A DNA stretch of 64,000 nucleotides from Bacillota bacterium (GCA_029553165.1 JAKPCT010000078.1:1-64000); one strand, 5' to 3'; counted from the first letter of the stretch, positions 34,490-43,600 are shown. Program-made: numbers and translations. The notes: generated by a model from the letters alone, not told the origin.

Positions 34490-35242
34490 TTGAAACAGGG
34501 AATGAAGCTAATATTATGTTTGGCTTTGATATTTCTATCAGTGTTGTTTGGTGGGACGCTTAGTTTTTCAATTGATTCCGACAGTGAACAAGAATTAAAA
34601 GTTGTCTGTGAAGATGCTGAGGACTATGTAATCTTTGAAAAAGCGGCACTCGAAACATCGCAGGTTCCAAAGGTCAACGGCGATCTGATCATCATTGACA
34701 CCCGGCGGCTTTCCTTAACACTTTACCGGGATGGTCAACCGATCAAGAAATATCCGGTTGCGATTGGAACTCCTAAAACCCCAAGTCCAATCGGTGAATG
34801 GAAGATTATTAATAAGGGGGGTAACTGGGGTGGCGGTTTTGGAGTACGGTGGATGGGTTTAAATGTGCCGTGGGGAATCTATGGAATTCATGGTACTAAT
34901 AAACCGGGGTCGATTGGCCATGCCAGTAGTCACGGCTGCATTAGGATGTTTAACCATAATGTTTTGGAGCTGTATAGTTTGGTAAAGGTAGGTACTCCGG
35001 TGCATATTGTCGGCGATTTGCCCCGGGTGACAATTCCTCAAGAAGTTAAACGGAAGCAAGTGGGTAAAGATGTTTTAATACTACAATTTGCGCTTCGTAA
35101 AGCAGGTTTTGATCCCGGACCGGCAGATGCCCGTTTTGGGCCGGGGATGGAGGAAGCGGTGCTTAAATTGCAACAATTTTATGGACTGGAGCCTTCAGGA
35201 ATAATTGGACTAAATGAACAGTATTTGATTAAAGTGCGATAA
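34490..35242 (+). CDS. L,D-transpeptidase with peptidoglycan-binding domain
   Basis: A 250-residue exported protein: signal segment (about 5-25), YkuD catalytic domain (about 60-180), and a C-terminal peptidoglycan-binding domain (about 190-250). The catalytic motif reads IHGTNKPGSIGHASSHGCIR, with His and Cys in SHGCIR. It makes 3-3 cross-links or modifies cortex peptidoglycan. The start is TTG with GGGGAGG upstream. It is followed after 29 bases by a solute-binding-like gene. Confidence 0.9.
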   Translation: MKQGMKLILCLALIFLSVLFGGTLSFSIDSDSEQELKVVCEDAEDYVIFEKAALETSQVPKVNGDLIIIDTRRLSLTLYRDGQPIKKYPVAIGTPKTPSPIGEWKIINKGGNWGGGFGVRWMGLNVPWGIYGIHGTNKPGSIGHASSHGCIRMFNHNVLELYSLVKVGTPVHIVGDLPRVTIPQEVKRKQVGKDVLILQFALRKAGFDPGPADARFGPGMEEAVLKLQQFYGLEPSGIIGLNEQYLIKVR

Positions 35243-35271
35243 ACTGCTTTTGAAGAAAGGTAGGATCCCGG

Positions 35272-36627
35272 ATGCTGATAATCAGGCGCAGAACTATCTT
35301 ACTGGTAATCTTTGTCCTCTTGTTTGTGATAAGTGCAATCATGGTATATAACGAAAGGCGGACCCGGATTAAAATTGGTGATCGTTATCTTCGCTTAAAT
35401 ACTCAGGTTAAACTCGATCCCCAAAAACAGTATTTGCTGGAGTTGTGGGATTATGATTGGTCACTCGCTTTAAATGGACAGAACTACCAAGATTATCTGG
35501 AGGGTCTAATAGCTGAATTTCAAAGCCATTACCCCAATATCAAGGTTAAATTGAGACTGATTGATCCGATAACGGCTCCTAATTTATTGGAAGAGGCTTT
35601 AAAACGCAATGAGGCACCGGACGTCTATTGTTCGTCTTTTACAATCCCTCCATTCGATTACCGGCAGCAAATTCCGGTAGGCCCTTATTTAACTCCGGAA
35701 GAACTTAGGCTCTATCACCCCAAGTTATTGCAGAGTGTGGCGGTGGGTGAAATTGTAGGAAGCTTTCCGCGGTGGATTTTACCGAATTACTGGGTAGGAA
35801 ATCGCAAACTATTAGAAGCGGCCGGTCTTTCAATTGAAAAGATCCAAAATGAGGGATGGGAGTGGGAAGATTTTCTTCAAATTAATGCGAAATTGGGTTC
35901 AGAAAACTACTTATTTGGCGGATATCTTGGTTCCAGGGGGTTACTTAATTACATATTGACGGAGATGAATGCATGGCAGTCCGGCGATCTTGCAGATTCA
36001 ACGGGAATTCAATTTATTCGTGGACGCCGTAATTCTGATTTTATAAGAACGGCAGGAGACGAATTGGTAGAGGATCAGGTTGAAGTTTTGGTTACAAGAT
36101 TGGAACAATTAAAAGCGACAAAATTTTCCAAATATTATGATTCGCATATGTTAGGCGATTTTTTAACCGGAAAAACAGCAGTATTGGCGGGGATCAGGCC
36201 GTTTTTATATAATTTTATCAAACAGGAGCTGTCAAACCGTAATCAAAACTGGAGTCCGGTTCTGTTACCGGCGCCGAAAATAGTAAACGATCGTGAACGG
36301 CAACTGGTTGAACATGGAGCGGTCAGTGTTTATCGCAATCGTAAAACTAAAGGAGACGACCATCTTTTAGCTGCGGTCAAATTAGGACAGTTTATCAGTA
36401 GTTACCGGAATAATAGCCTGATCGAACAATTGAGTTTCATTCCGGCAGTTGCTGAAGTAGGTGAAGTTAATTCTGATTTGAAAAACATGCATCAACTATT
36501 AAAGCGTTCAACCTTAATCCAGCTGGAGACCGGCACACATCAAAGCTCAATGTCAAAAGTGATTAAAGAATATATGCTTGGTAAAATCACGAAGGAAGAA
36601 TTAAAAGGAGCCCTTTTAAATTTATAA
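35272..36627 (+). CDS. Membrane-anchored extracellular solute-binding-like protein
   Basis: A 451-residue protein with an uncleaved-looking N-terminal span (about 8-25), no lipobox, and a type 1 sugar-binding-protein fold pattern (LLELWDYDW, then LIAEFQSHYPNIKVKLRLID). No ABC permease or ATPase is near. It may serve as a sensor or use a distant transporter. It has a GAAAGG ribosome site and is close behind the L,D-transpeptidase gene. Ligand unknown. Confidence 0.75.
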   Translation: MLIIRRRTILLVIFVLLFVISAIMVYNERRTRIKIGDRYLRLNTQVKLDPQKQYLLELWDYDWSLALNGQNYQDYLEGLIAEFQSHYPNIKVKLRLIDPITAPNLLEEALKRNEAPDVYCSSFTIPPFDYRQQIPVGPYLTPEELRLYHPKLLQSVAVGEIVGSFPRWILPNYWVGNRKLLEAAGLSIEKIQNEGWEWEDFLQINAKLGSENYLFGGYLGSRGLLNYILTEMNAWQSGDLADSTGIQFIRGRRNSDFIRTAGDELVEDQVEVLVTRLEQLKATKFSKYYDSHMLGDFLTGKTAVLAGIRPFLYNFIKQELSNRNQNWSPVLLPAPKIVNDRERQLVEHGAVSVYRNRKTKGDDHLLAAVKLGQFISSYRNNSLIEQLSFIPAVAEVGEVNSDLKNMHQLLKRSTLIQLETGTHQSSMSKVIKEYMLGKITKEELKGALLNL

Positions 36628-36749
36628 CTTATCCGGTTACAGTTGGTGTGATCAATTTTTATATTATTGGAGGTAGCCCTTATATTTTTGGAGGAAAGCG
36701 GTAATATTTGTCGAAAATATTAATATTAAAAATAAATGGAGTGGTTCTA

Positions 36750-37682
36750 ATGGAAGGAGAAAAAATCCTAATTGCGGAAGCCGATCCAAAAGTTATAGAG
36801 TTAGCAACTATTAAGCTGTCAAACGCGGGCTACCTGGTTATAACGCTGCGTGATGGTACTTCAGTGCTGGAAAAGGCATCTAGTAGTCAACCGGACTTGT
36901 TTTTAATCAGTGCTGAGTTACCGGGGAAGTCCGGTTATGAAATCTGTTATGAGTTGAATCAAAAAACGGAGTTTAAATCAAAACCGATCGTCTTAATGAT
37001 TGATCAAACATTTGATGAAGCCCAGTTTAAAGCAACCGGGATCAAAGTGGACGATTTTTTGGTCAAACCTTTTACCCCTAAAAACCTGTTGAGCAAAGTT
37101 AATCAAAATATTACTAAATACCGTTTGTTAAAGCAGATTAATCCCCATACATTACTTCCCGGAAAGACCCATTTAGTGGAGAAAGTTGATCAGTTAATTG
37201 CAGACAAAGCATCATTTGATTTAGCTTTTTGTGATTTGAAAGATTTTAAAATTTATAATAAAATTTACGGATATGGAAAAGGTAATAGTGTTATTAGTTA
37301 TTTAGCAAAACTTTTACAGGAAGAATTGGACAAGTTTCGCGATGCCGACGGAGAACTGTATCATTTCGGAGGCGATGATTTCTGTGTTTTAATGAAGGCG
37401 GGATATGCTGAGGAATTTTGTCGCGAAACCATCAATCGTTTCGATATGGAGATATTGGAGTATTATGAAGAAGAAGATCGTAAGCGTCATGGGCTGGTGA
37501 TCAATAATCGCCGCGGAATGCTGGAACAGTATCCGTTCATGACTTTGGATTTCGGGATCGTCAGCAACCAACACCGGGTAATCAATAACTGGTTTGAGGC
37601 TGAAGCGATCGGCAGTGAACTGTTACGGTTTGGTAAAACAATTCAGGGCAGCCATTTTATAAGAGATCGTCGTAAGTCTTAA
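36750..37682 (+). CDS. Pseudo-receiver protein with degenerate GGDEF domain
   Basis: About 310 residues. Residues 5-120 match a response-regulator receiver, with the acidic pocket (EAD, 10-12) and Lys in VKPF (about 106), but the phospho-acceptor Asp is Ser54 in FLISAELPGKSG. Residues about 130-305 match a GGDEF domain whose active loop is GGDDF (207-211). DGC activity is possible but not certain. The ATG at 36750 has GGAG at good spacing; an upstream TTG (36708) is the alternative. It lies just before rsmA and may be constitutive or controlled by binding. Confidence 0.82.
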   Translation: MEGEKILIAEADPKVIELATIKLSNAGYLVITLRDGTSVLEKASSSQPDLFLISAELPGKSGYEICYELNQKTEFKSKPIVLMIDQTFDEAQFKATGIKVDDFLVKPFTPKNLLSKVNQNITKYRLLKQINPHTLLPGKTHLVEKVDQLIADKASFDLAFCDLKDFKIYNKIYGYGKGNSVISYLAKLLQEELDKFRDADGELYHFGGDDFCVLMKAGYAEEFCRETINRFDMEILEYYEEEDRKRHGLVINNRRGMLEQYPFMTLDFGIVSNQHRVINNWFEAEAIGSELLRFGKTIQGSHFIRDRRKS

Positions 37683-37744
37683 TTGTTTTAGGTTTTTGAT
37701 TTTATAATTGCAAACTTCCAAAAAAAATTTACGGATGTGACTGG

Positions 37745-38617
37745 ATGCCGGTTCAACCTGTTTCAATAAAAGCGATTAAACAAACTTTAACCGAGAGAAA
37801 CCTTGCGCCAAGAAAAAGTTTAGGCCAAAATTTTCTGGTCGACCAAAACATTTTGGACAAAATTGTTCGTTGTGGTGAGGTGACTGGTGAAGATTTTGTA
37901 TTAGAGATTGGACCGGGTCTGGGGGCTTTGACCTCAAGATTGGTTGCCAATGCGGGACATGTTGTTGCAGTTGAGTATGACCGGGGTTTAACCGAGATTT
38001 TAAAAGAATCTTTTAGTGAGGTAACCAATTTTACGCTGGTCAACGCTGATATTATGGAAGTTGACTTAGTTGCATTAATTGATTCGGCAAAAAACCGTTT
38101 TTCAAAATATAAAGTAATTGCTAATTTACCATACTATATAACGACCCCGATTATTTTTAAGTTGCTGGAATCGGGAATTAACTGGGACCTGATGTTGTTT
38201 TTGGTCCAGAAAGAAGTAGCGCAACGAATCTGCTCGAAACCAGGCGGTAAGGAATATGGGTCATTAACAGTAATGCTCAATTATTTTGGGCGTTCGGAGT
38301 TAGTCAGTAATGTCCCTAATTCGGTATTTTTTCCGGCGCCAAAGGTTGATTCGGCAATTGTTAAGATTACGCCGCATTCCCATAAAGAAAGCCCGGAGAT
38401 CTATCCCTATTTACAGATGGTGGTACAAGCAGCATTTGCCCAACGGCGGAAAACAGTCTTAAATGCATTTAAAGGGTTAGAAGGTTATTTTGGGAGTAGG
38501 GCGGAATTGGAGGGTTACTTACGGCAGATCGGAGTCGATCCGGCTTGCAGGGGTGAAACGCTCGGTTTTGACGTTTTTCTGCAAATTGCCAAAGAGCTCA
38601 AATCCAGAAGAACATAG
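37745..38617 (+). CDS. rsmA: 16S rRNA dimethyladenosine transferase RsmA (KsgA)
   Basis: A 290-residue methyltransferase that dimethylates two adjacent adenines near the 3' end of 16S rRNA. SAM motif I is EIGPGLGALTSRL, and the catalytic motif IV is NLPYYITTPI. RKSLGQNFLVD near the start is also characteristic. The following genes, ykuK-like and veg, resemble the Bacillus neighbourhood of rsmA. Confidence 0.97.
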   Translation: MPVQPVSIKAIKQTLTERNLAPRKSLGQNFLVDQNILDKIVRCGEVTGEDFVLEIGPGLGALTSRLVANAGHVVAVEYDRGLTEILKESFSEVTNFTLVNADIMEVDLVALIDSAKNRFSKYKVIANLPYYITTPIIFKLLESGINWDLMLFLVQKEVAQRICSKPGGKEYGSLTVMLNYFGRSELVSNVPNSVFFPAPKVDSAIVKITPHSHKESPEIYPYLQMVVQAAFAQRRKTVLNAFKGLEGYFGSRAELEGYLRQIGVDPACRGETLGFDVFLQIAKELKSRRT

Positions 38618-38628
38618 AGGGAATCGTA

Positions 38629-39102
38629 ATGATTTTTAACAGTCCGACCCGGGGACAACTTACTTTGGAACAGGTGATTGCTGATTTGTCAGAATTTGTT
38701 CAAAGTTGTCCGGATTCACATTTTAAGATCATTGTTGGAACTGATTCTCATCATTCAAGGGAAGAGGTATGTTATGTTACGGCCATTATTGTCCTGCGTG
38801 CGGGCAAAGGTGGTCGTTTTTATTATTCAAAAGAGCGTGAGCCTGCCAAAATCAATCTTAAACAGAGAATTTTTTACGAAACATCAAAGAGTCTAAGGGT
38901 TGCAGCGACAGTAACCGAGAGTTTGGCTGCGGCGGGATTGGATGATTTAAATGTGGAGATTCATTTGGATGTTGGAGAACAGGGTAAAACCAAAGAGATA
39001 ATCCGCGAAGTAGTCGGAATGGTTACCGGAAGTGGTTTTGATGCCAAAATAAAACCAGATTCTTATGGGGCGTCAAAGGTAGCAGATAAATATACAAAAT
39101 AA
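38629..39102 (+). CDS. YkuK-family RNase H-like protein (DUF458)
   Basis: A 157-residue protein. The opening FNSPTRGQLTLEQVI and the VGTDSHHSREEVCYVTAI segment, with FYETSKSLRVA and the late HLDVGEQGKTKEIIREVV, match the YkuK family, a predicted RNase H fold of unknown function. It starts 11 bases after rsmA, so they probably share a transcript. Conserved acidic residues suggest metal binding, but no activity is proven for the family to my knowledge. Confidence 0.82.
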   Translation: MIFNSPTRGQLTLEQVIADLSEFVQSCPDSHFKIIVGTDSHHSREEVCYVTAIIVLRAGKGGRFYYSKEREPAKINLKQRIFYETSKSLRVAATVTESLAAAGLDDLNVEIHLDVGEQGKTKEIIREVVGMVTGSGFDAKIKPDSYGASKVADKYTK

Positions 39103-39105
39103 TTA

Positions 39106-39135
39106 TTGACAAAACCCCAGGTAATCCTGTATAAT
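39106..39135 (+). promoter_or_regulatory. Upstream sigma-A promoter of veg (P1)
   Basis: TTGACA (39106-39111) and TATAAT (39130-39135), both perfect, with an 18-base spacer. Confidence 0.85.
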
Positions 39136-39142
39136 AATTGGC

Positions 39143-39171
39143 TTGACATTTTCGGACAAGTATGCTATAAT
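39143..39171 (+). promoter_or_regulatory. Downstream sigma-A promoter of veg (P2)
   Basis: TTGACA (39143-39148) and TATAAT (39166-39171), both perfect, spacer 17, with an extended TG before the -10. Confidence 0.9.
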
Positions 39172-39204
39172 TTGAAACATGTGATGTGAAGGAAGGTGAA
39201 TCGG

Positions 39205-39480
39205 ATGAACGAGTTGGGGGCTTTAGAACGAATTCGTGAAGATTTAGACTTGTTCGTAGGAAAGACTATCAAAATAAAAGCCAATCGTGGCAGAAAGAAG
39301 GTCTTTGAAGTAGAGGGCATCTTGGAACAAACCTACCCTAAAGTTTTTGTAGTCCGTTTTCAAGAACGTCAGGTTGAACGCCGAATATCTTACAGTTATG
39401 CAGACTTATTAACAAAGGCTGTTGAGCTAACAGTAAACAATAACCAGATTAGATTCAATAAGGAGATTGCAACCGGTTAA
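39205..39480 (+). CDS. veg: Veg protein
   Basis: About 91 residues. IREDLDLFVGKTIKIKANRG and YPKVFVVRF followed by RRISYSYADLLT match Veg, a small conserved protein of Bacillota linked in Bacillus to biofilm matrix control through SinR. The ATG at 39205 is better spaced from GGAAGG than the GTG at 39196. Two consensus promoters stand before it, which fits the very strong veg promoter of Bacillus. Confidence 0.93.
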   Translation: MNELGALERIREDLDLFVGKTIKIKANRGRKKVFEVEGILEQTYPKVFVVRFQERQVERRISYSYADLLTKAVELTVNNNQIRFNKEIATG

Positions 39481-39510
39481 AAATCCCGTCTAAGATTGAC
39501 GGGATTTTTT
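39481..39510. terminator. Terminator shared by veg and splB
   Basis: AAATCCCGTC (39481-39490) pairs with GACGGGATTT (39499-39508), with T-run on the plus strand. It serves veg and lies at the end of the convergent splB. Confidence 0.88.
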
Positions 39511-40531
39511 ATGTAAAATATTCGACCTTCGAATTGGGGAAAAACCGTTCCAACAACTCGAAGATTGTCTCTTTTAACTCGATATAGTCCGGTTCCTGAT
39601 AAATATATTTTACCAATCCATACTTACCAAATTTCCGGCGCCGCTGTTGTTCGTTTAAATCTAATTTAGTAGCTGGAAATCTTTCTAAGATAACATTTTT
39701 AGCTTTGGTGGTAAAACGGTGGGTGATCAGTTCGAATGTCAAGTCAGGCGGTATGGGTTGTAAGCTTTCGGCCAGTTTCCGAAAGAGTTGGGCATAATCA
39801 GCTTGATAATTGGTATAAATAAAGAGAGGAGCAATTATAAAACCAAGCGGGTATCCGGCTTTGGTAATTTTATTAGCGGCGGTGATCCGCTCTTCCATAC
39901 TGGCAGTATTATGTTCGAACATTTTGATTATCGTTGCGGAATTTAAGCTGAACCGAAACCTGGTCTGTTGCCGATGGTCGATATTTAAAAGAGAATCGAC
40001 ATTGGCGAATTTAGTTACCAGTCTTAATCGGGCAAAAGGTTGCTTGCTGAAAAAACGGATCGTTTTCCCTAAAGAACCGGTAATATGTTCAACGGCTAAG
40101 GGGTCCGAAGTGCTTGCTGCTTCAAATGTGGTGATTTTAGGAGCATTAGTTTCAGCGATCGTCTTCACTTTTTCGAGAATTTCATCAATGTTAACGTATA
40201 CTCTGATGTAAGGTTTTTTACCTAAATGAGTTTGCAGATAGCAATATTGACAACCGCCAGGACAGCTTGTCCCTAGAGAAAATTCATAGTCAGCCGAGGG
40301 TTTGCAGGTGTCCAGCCGTAAGTCACGTTTTACTCCCACAACCAAGGTTAATTTAGCTTCATGGTAACTCTCCTGCGGAGTGGTCCCCGGGATTCCGGTA
40401 ACCCGGTTATGGGAACCGATATTTTTAAGCTCAACATTTGTGGTTGAATAATAATCATAAATCTTTTGACCAAGAGGGTATTGGAGCGCCTCTTCTTCAA
40501 AGAGGACCCTTTTTGGTTGAAAAAGTTTCAT
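39509..40531 (-). CDS. splB: Spore photoproduct lyase with Cys-to-Ser change at the H-donor site
   Basis: A 340-residue radical-SAM enzyme that repairs the UV thymine dimer of spore DNA. The Fe-S cysteines are Cys90, Cys94 and Cys97 in CPGGCQYCYLQ; KPYIRVYVN and the end KVEYFT are conserved. In Bacillus the H-atom donor Cys141 lies in the stretch ASCTSD; here the same place reads AASTSD, with Ser140 encoded by AGC. The gene is otherwise full length. The start uses the second of two ATGs after CGGAGG. Confidence 0.93.
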   Translation of the reverse strand: MKLFQPKRVLFEEEALQYPLGQKIYDYYSTTNVELKNIGSHNRVTGIPGTTPQESYHEAKLTLVVGVKRDLRLDTCKPSADYEFSLGTSCPGGCQYCYLQTHLGKKPYIRVYVNIDEILEKVKTIAETNAPKITTFEAASTSDPLAVEHITGSLGKTIRFFSKQPFARLRLVTKFANVDSLLNIDHRQQTRFRFSLNSATIIKMFEHNTASMEERITAANKITKAGYPLGFIIAPLFIYTNYQADYAQLFRKLAESLQPIPPDLTFELITHRFTTKAKNVILERFPATKLDLNEQQRRRKFGKYGLVKYIYQEPDYIELKETIFELLERFFPNSKVEYFT

Positions 40532-40640
40532 CATTAACCTCCGAAAAACAGAAAAAATTACTTTAAGACTGCTCGATTGTTTGATATTATAGTTTCCGTA
40601 AACCTTTTTAATATCCAAAAAAGAAAGTTGAAAGAAGGTA

Positions 40641-41555
40641 ATGGTGTTGTCTGATTGGCGTAAGAAGGCTTTGTCTGCGTTGCAAGGTATTAAGATGACT
40701 TCTGATTTTCCAATGTCTGAGCTGACCACCTTTAAAATTGGCGGGCCGGTTGATTTGCTGATTGAGCCGGAGAATATCGAACAACTGAGCCAAACGATCC
40801 GGTTTTGTAAAGCCGAACAAGTTAATTGGATGGTCGTTGGGCTGGGTTCTAATCTTTTAGTGCGCGACAAAGGGATCAGGGGTATTGCTATAAAGTTAAG
40901 TGGTGCATTTGCCGAATGGAAGATTGAAGGGGCTAAGGTTTCATCGGGTGCGGCAGTATCATTGTCTGATTTGGCGAAAGCTACTGCTTGCGCGGGATTG
41001 ACCGGCTTAGAGTTTGCCTGTGGAATTCCCGGTACCGTTGGTGGTGCGGTCTATATGAATGCGGGAGCCTATGATGGCGAAATTTCGCAGGTATTAACCA
41101 AAGCAACGGTGTTTGATCTAAAGGATGGGCTTGTTGAGTACCATATACCGGATTTTGATTTTGGCTACCGGCATAGCAGGTTTCAGGCAGCAGAGCAGAT
41201 CATTTTAACAGCAGAATTTGAACTGGAGACGGTTGCCCCCGAAAGTGCTCAGGGAAGAGTCGCTGAATTGACCTGTAAAAGAGAGAGTAAACAACCGTTG
41301 GAGTTGCCCAGTGCCGGGAGTGTTTTTCGTAGACCCGAGGGTTATTACGTCGGGCCATTAATTGAACAGGCCGGATTAAAAGGTTATACCATTGGCGGAG
41401 CACAGGTTTCGAATAAACATGCCGGATTTATCGTTAATATTGGAGGAGCGAAAGCGCAGGATGTTTTGGACTTGATCTCCCATATTCAAAGAACAATCAA
41501 AAGCCAGTATGGTGTTGATTTAGTTCCGGAAGTGAAAGTTGTGGGTGAGGAGTAA
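40641..41555 (+). CDS. murB: UDP-N-acetylenolpyruvoylglucosamine reductase
   Basis: A 304-residue FAD enzyme that makes UDP-MurNAc. The FAD-binding core has TTFKIGGPVDLLIEP, GLGSNLLVRD and CGIPGTVGGAVYMNAGAY. The catalytic Ser is in LPSAGSVFRRPEG, and the late VPEVKVVGEE ends the protein. Its length and lack of a Tyr loop fit type II MurB. The gene is not in a mur cluster here. Confidence 0.97.
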   Translation: MVLSDWRKKALSALQGIKMTSDFPMSELTTFKIGGPVDLLIEPENIEQLSQTIRFCKAEQVNWMVVGLGSNLLVRDKGIRGIAIKLSGAFAEWKIEGAKVSSGAAVSLSDLAKATACAGLTGLEFACGIPGTVGGAVYMNAGAYDGEISQVLTKATVFDLKDGLVEYHIPDFDFGYRHSRFQAAEQIILTAEFELETVAPESAQGRVAELTCKRESKQPLELPSAGSVFRRPEGYYVGPLIEQAGLKGYTIGGAQVSNKHAGFIVNIGGAKAQDVLDLISHIQRTIKSQYGVDLVPEVKVVGEE

Positions 41556-41637
41556 TTTCCAGCCTTAATTGGAAAGGTGAATCTTTGCTTGCGTCGAATA
41601 ATATATTTACAATTTATCGTCAAAAAGGAAGCGTTTA

Positions 41638-42669
41638 ATGAAGATTAAAACAAAGGTTCAAACGCCAAAATTAATTGTAATATTAGTCTTGTTTTTGATT
41701 GCTTCGGGGAGTCTCTGGGCTGATGGCGATGAGAGGTCCAATCCTTATGCTCATCTTGCAGGGACCGAAACCCGGTTACTGTCTGGCAATATTGATATTT
41801 GGTCTTGTGACTGGGCTCCTAGTGGCAAAGCAATCGTTTATTCAGGAAAGATGCAGGGTGAACCGGCGTCCAAGATGCATATCTGGTATTGGTCATTAGA
41901 TCCTGCGGCGCAGCCGACTTTATTAACAGGTACCAGTGGTATAATTGATTTCTCGCCACGTTGGTCGCCAGATGGTAAACGGATTGCAATGACGCGCCGA
42001 GCATTTGGGACCAATACCAAAGACTTAAATTCAGCTATCTGGATCAAGGAGTATCCTGGCGGAGCCGGAAAACAATTGACAAATGGCGGGCAGGATCGGG
42101 AACCGTCGTGGGCGCCTGATGGTCAAAGGATCGTGTTTAGTAGGGGGAAAGGCCCATATAATGCACAACTGATGATTGTTGATTTAAAATCCAGTAGTGT
42201 AACAATGTTAACCGGAACCGACGCTGATTTGCTAAATTCACCCTGTTGGGGTGTTGATAATAAGATCTACTATACAAAGATGAATCCTGTACCGAAGATT
42301 GTTGCTGTAGCCGGGACAACAGCTCAGGTTATGGATTTTGGCAGAGGGAGTATTTGGGCGATTGATCCTGACACTAACGAGAATGAACCGGTAATTGTTG
42401 ATGAATTTGATAATCGTTTGCCGGCTTTATCACCAGATGGGACTAAGTTGGCTTTCGTTTCCAGCCGTAATAATTCTAAAGACGGCAATGGAAAATATGA
42501 TCGTGGCAGTCTGTATATTAAAGACCTGGCGACCGGTGAAATTCACTATGTAACCAATAAAGTGAGTTTAAATGGCGGTTCGGTTTCGTGGAGTCCTGAT
42601 GGGAAAAGATTGGCTTTTTTTACTTTCAGAAGCATTCGCCCGGCGGTCTGGGTGATCAACATTCCTTAA
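41638..42669 (+). CDS. Exported TolB-type beta-propeller protein
   Basis: A 343-residue protein with an N-terminal signal peptide (about 10-30) and five or six WD40-like PD40 repeats with the WSPDGKRIA type motif (SPRWSPDGKRIAMTR, PSWAPDGQRIVFSR, ALSPDGTKLAFVS, SWSPDGKRLAFFT). Such propellers bind proteins or glycans outside the membrane. No Tol system is expected in a Bacillota, so it is a stand-alone member. A terminator follows. Confidence 0.85.
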   Translation: MKIKTKVQTPKLIVILVLFLIASGSLWADGDERSNPYAHLAGTETRLLSGNIDIWSCDWAPSGKAIVYSGKMQGEPASKMHIWYWSLDPAAQPTLLTGTSGIIDFSPRWSPDGKRIAMTRRAFGTNTKDLNSAIWIKEYPGGAGKQLTNGGQDREPSWAPDGQRIVFSRGKGPYNAQLMIVDLKSSSVTMLTGTDADLLNSPCWGVDNKIYYTKMNPVPKIVAVAGTTAQVMDFGRGSIWAIDPDTNENEPVIVDEFDNRLPALSPDGTKLAFVSSRNNSKDGNGKYDRGSLYIKDLATGEIHYVTNKVSLNGGSVSWSPDGKRLAFFTFRSIRPAVWVINIP

Positions 42670-42696
42670 TGGGATATAGTTTTTTATTGTACTTAG

Positions 42697-42716
42697 GACC
42701 CTAAAGGGTCTTTTTT
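42697..42716 (+). terminator. Terminator after the propeller gene
   Basis: GACCC and GGGTC around TAAA, followed by TTTTTT. Confidence 0.8.
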
Positions 42717-42841
42717 AAATGAAATGCTAAATTTACGTTAAAATACTGAAGGGTTTAGCAGGAGAAATATCTTTAATTACGGAACTATAAATAAAGAATG
42801 ATTGATTATTGAAATGAGCTAAAAATGTTTGAGGTGATCGA

Positions 42842-43522
42842 TTGTTTCAGCCGATTCAGTCTAATACAATAGTACAACAGATTATTGATAAAATTACCCA
42901 ATCATTGATCAAAGGCGAGTTGAAACCTGGAGATCGACTTCCACCTGAACCAGAGCTGGCGCAGCAATTAGGGGTTAGCAGGACCTCATTGCGGGAAGCT
43001 CTTAAAACCTTAGGAGGATTGGGAGTATTAATCGCTAAAAAACGGGGTGGTACTGTTATTGCGACCTCCAGTTCGCAGGCGATGCTAGATCCGTTGATAT
43101 TCAGTCTGATTATTGAGAAAGGGTCCAAAGAAGAACTCTTTGAATTACGGGTACTTTTAGAAGTAGATGCGATTGAATTGACCATTAAGAAAGCAACTGC
43201 CGATGATTTAGTGGTCTTGGAAGAGGATTTAAACCAATTTGAAACCAGTATTCAGGATGGTAACCTTGAGCGGTTGTCACAGCTTGATCTGCAATTTCAT
43301 ATGCATCTGTTGGAGTTTTCGAAAAATCCTTCATTTGCAAGGATCTGCAAAACTGTAATGCAATTATTTGCTTATCCAATGAGGAATGCCTTAGAGCAGA
43401 TCGGGGCAGAACGGGTTTTGAAAAATCACCGGGCGCTTTATCAGGCAATAGTTGATCGGGATCTGTTACGGGCTAAAGAACATCTGATCAAAGCATACGA
43501 GAGTTTTAGAGAATATTTGTAA
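42842..43522 (+). CDS. GntR/FadR-family transcriptional regulator
   Basis: A 226-residue regulator. The winged HTH (about 10-75) has LKPGDRLPPEPELAQQLGVS then SLREALKTLGGLG. The FCD ligand domain fills about residues 95-220, with the metal-binding His pattern (LDLQFHMHLLE, late KNHRALYQAI). FadR-type regulators usually respond to organic acids or sugars. The start is TTG with GAGGTGAT upstream. No metabolic operon adjoins, so its target is unknown. Confidence 0.9.
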   Translation: MFQPIQSNTIVQQIIDKITQSLIKGELKPGDRLPPEPELAQQLGVSRTSLREALKTLGGLGVLIAKKRGGTVIATSSSQAMLDPLIFSLIIEKGSKEELFELRVLLEVDAIELTIKKATADDLVVLEEDLNQFETSIQDGNLERLSQLDLQFHMHLLEFSKNPSFARICKTVMQLFAYPMRNALEQIGAERVLKNHRALYQAIVDRDLLRAKEHLIKAYESFREYL

Positions 43523-43528
43523 GAGTAT

Positions 43529-43568
43529 GAGCTGTTTGAAAAGTTAATTTTTTAAATAGCTCTTTTTT
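43529..43568 (+). terminator. Terminator after the GntR gene
   Basis: GAGCT near 43529 pairs with AGCTC at 43558-43562, extended by A/T pairs, followed by TTTTTT. Confidence 0.7.
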
Positions 43569-43600
43569 ATTAAAAATTCAACCCCTGTAAAGGGGTTGAA
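43564..43600 (-). terminator. Terminator of the convergent glycoside-hydrolase-like gene
   Basis: TTCAACCCCT (43577-43586) and AGGGGTTGAA (43591-43600) form a perfect 10-base stem with a 4-base loop. On the minus strand a TTTTTAATAA run follows. Confidence 0.85.
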
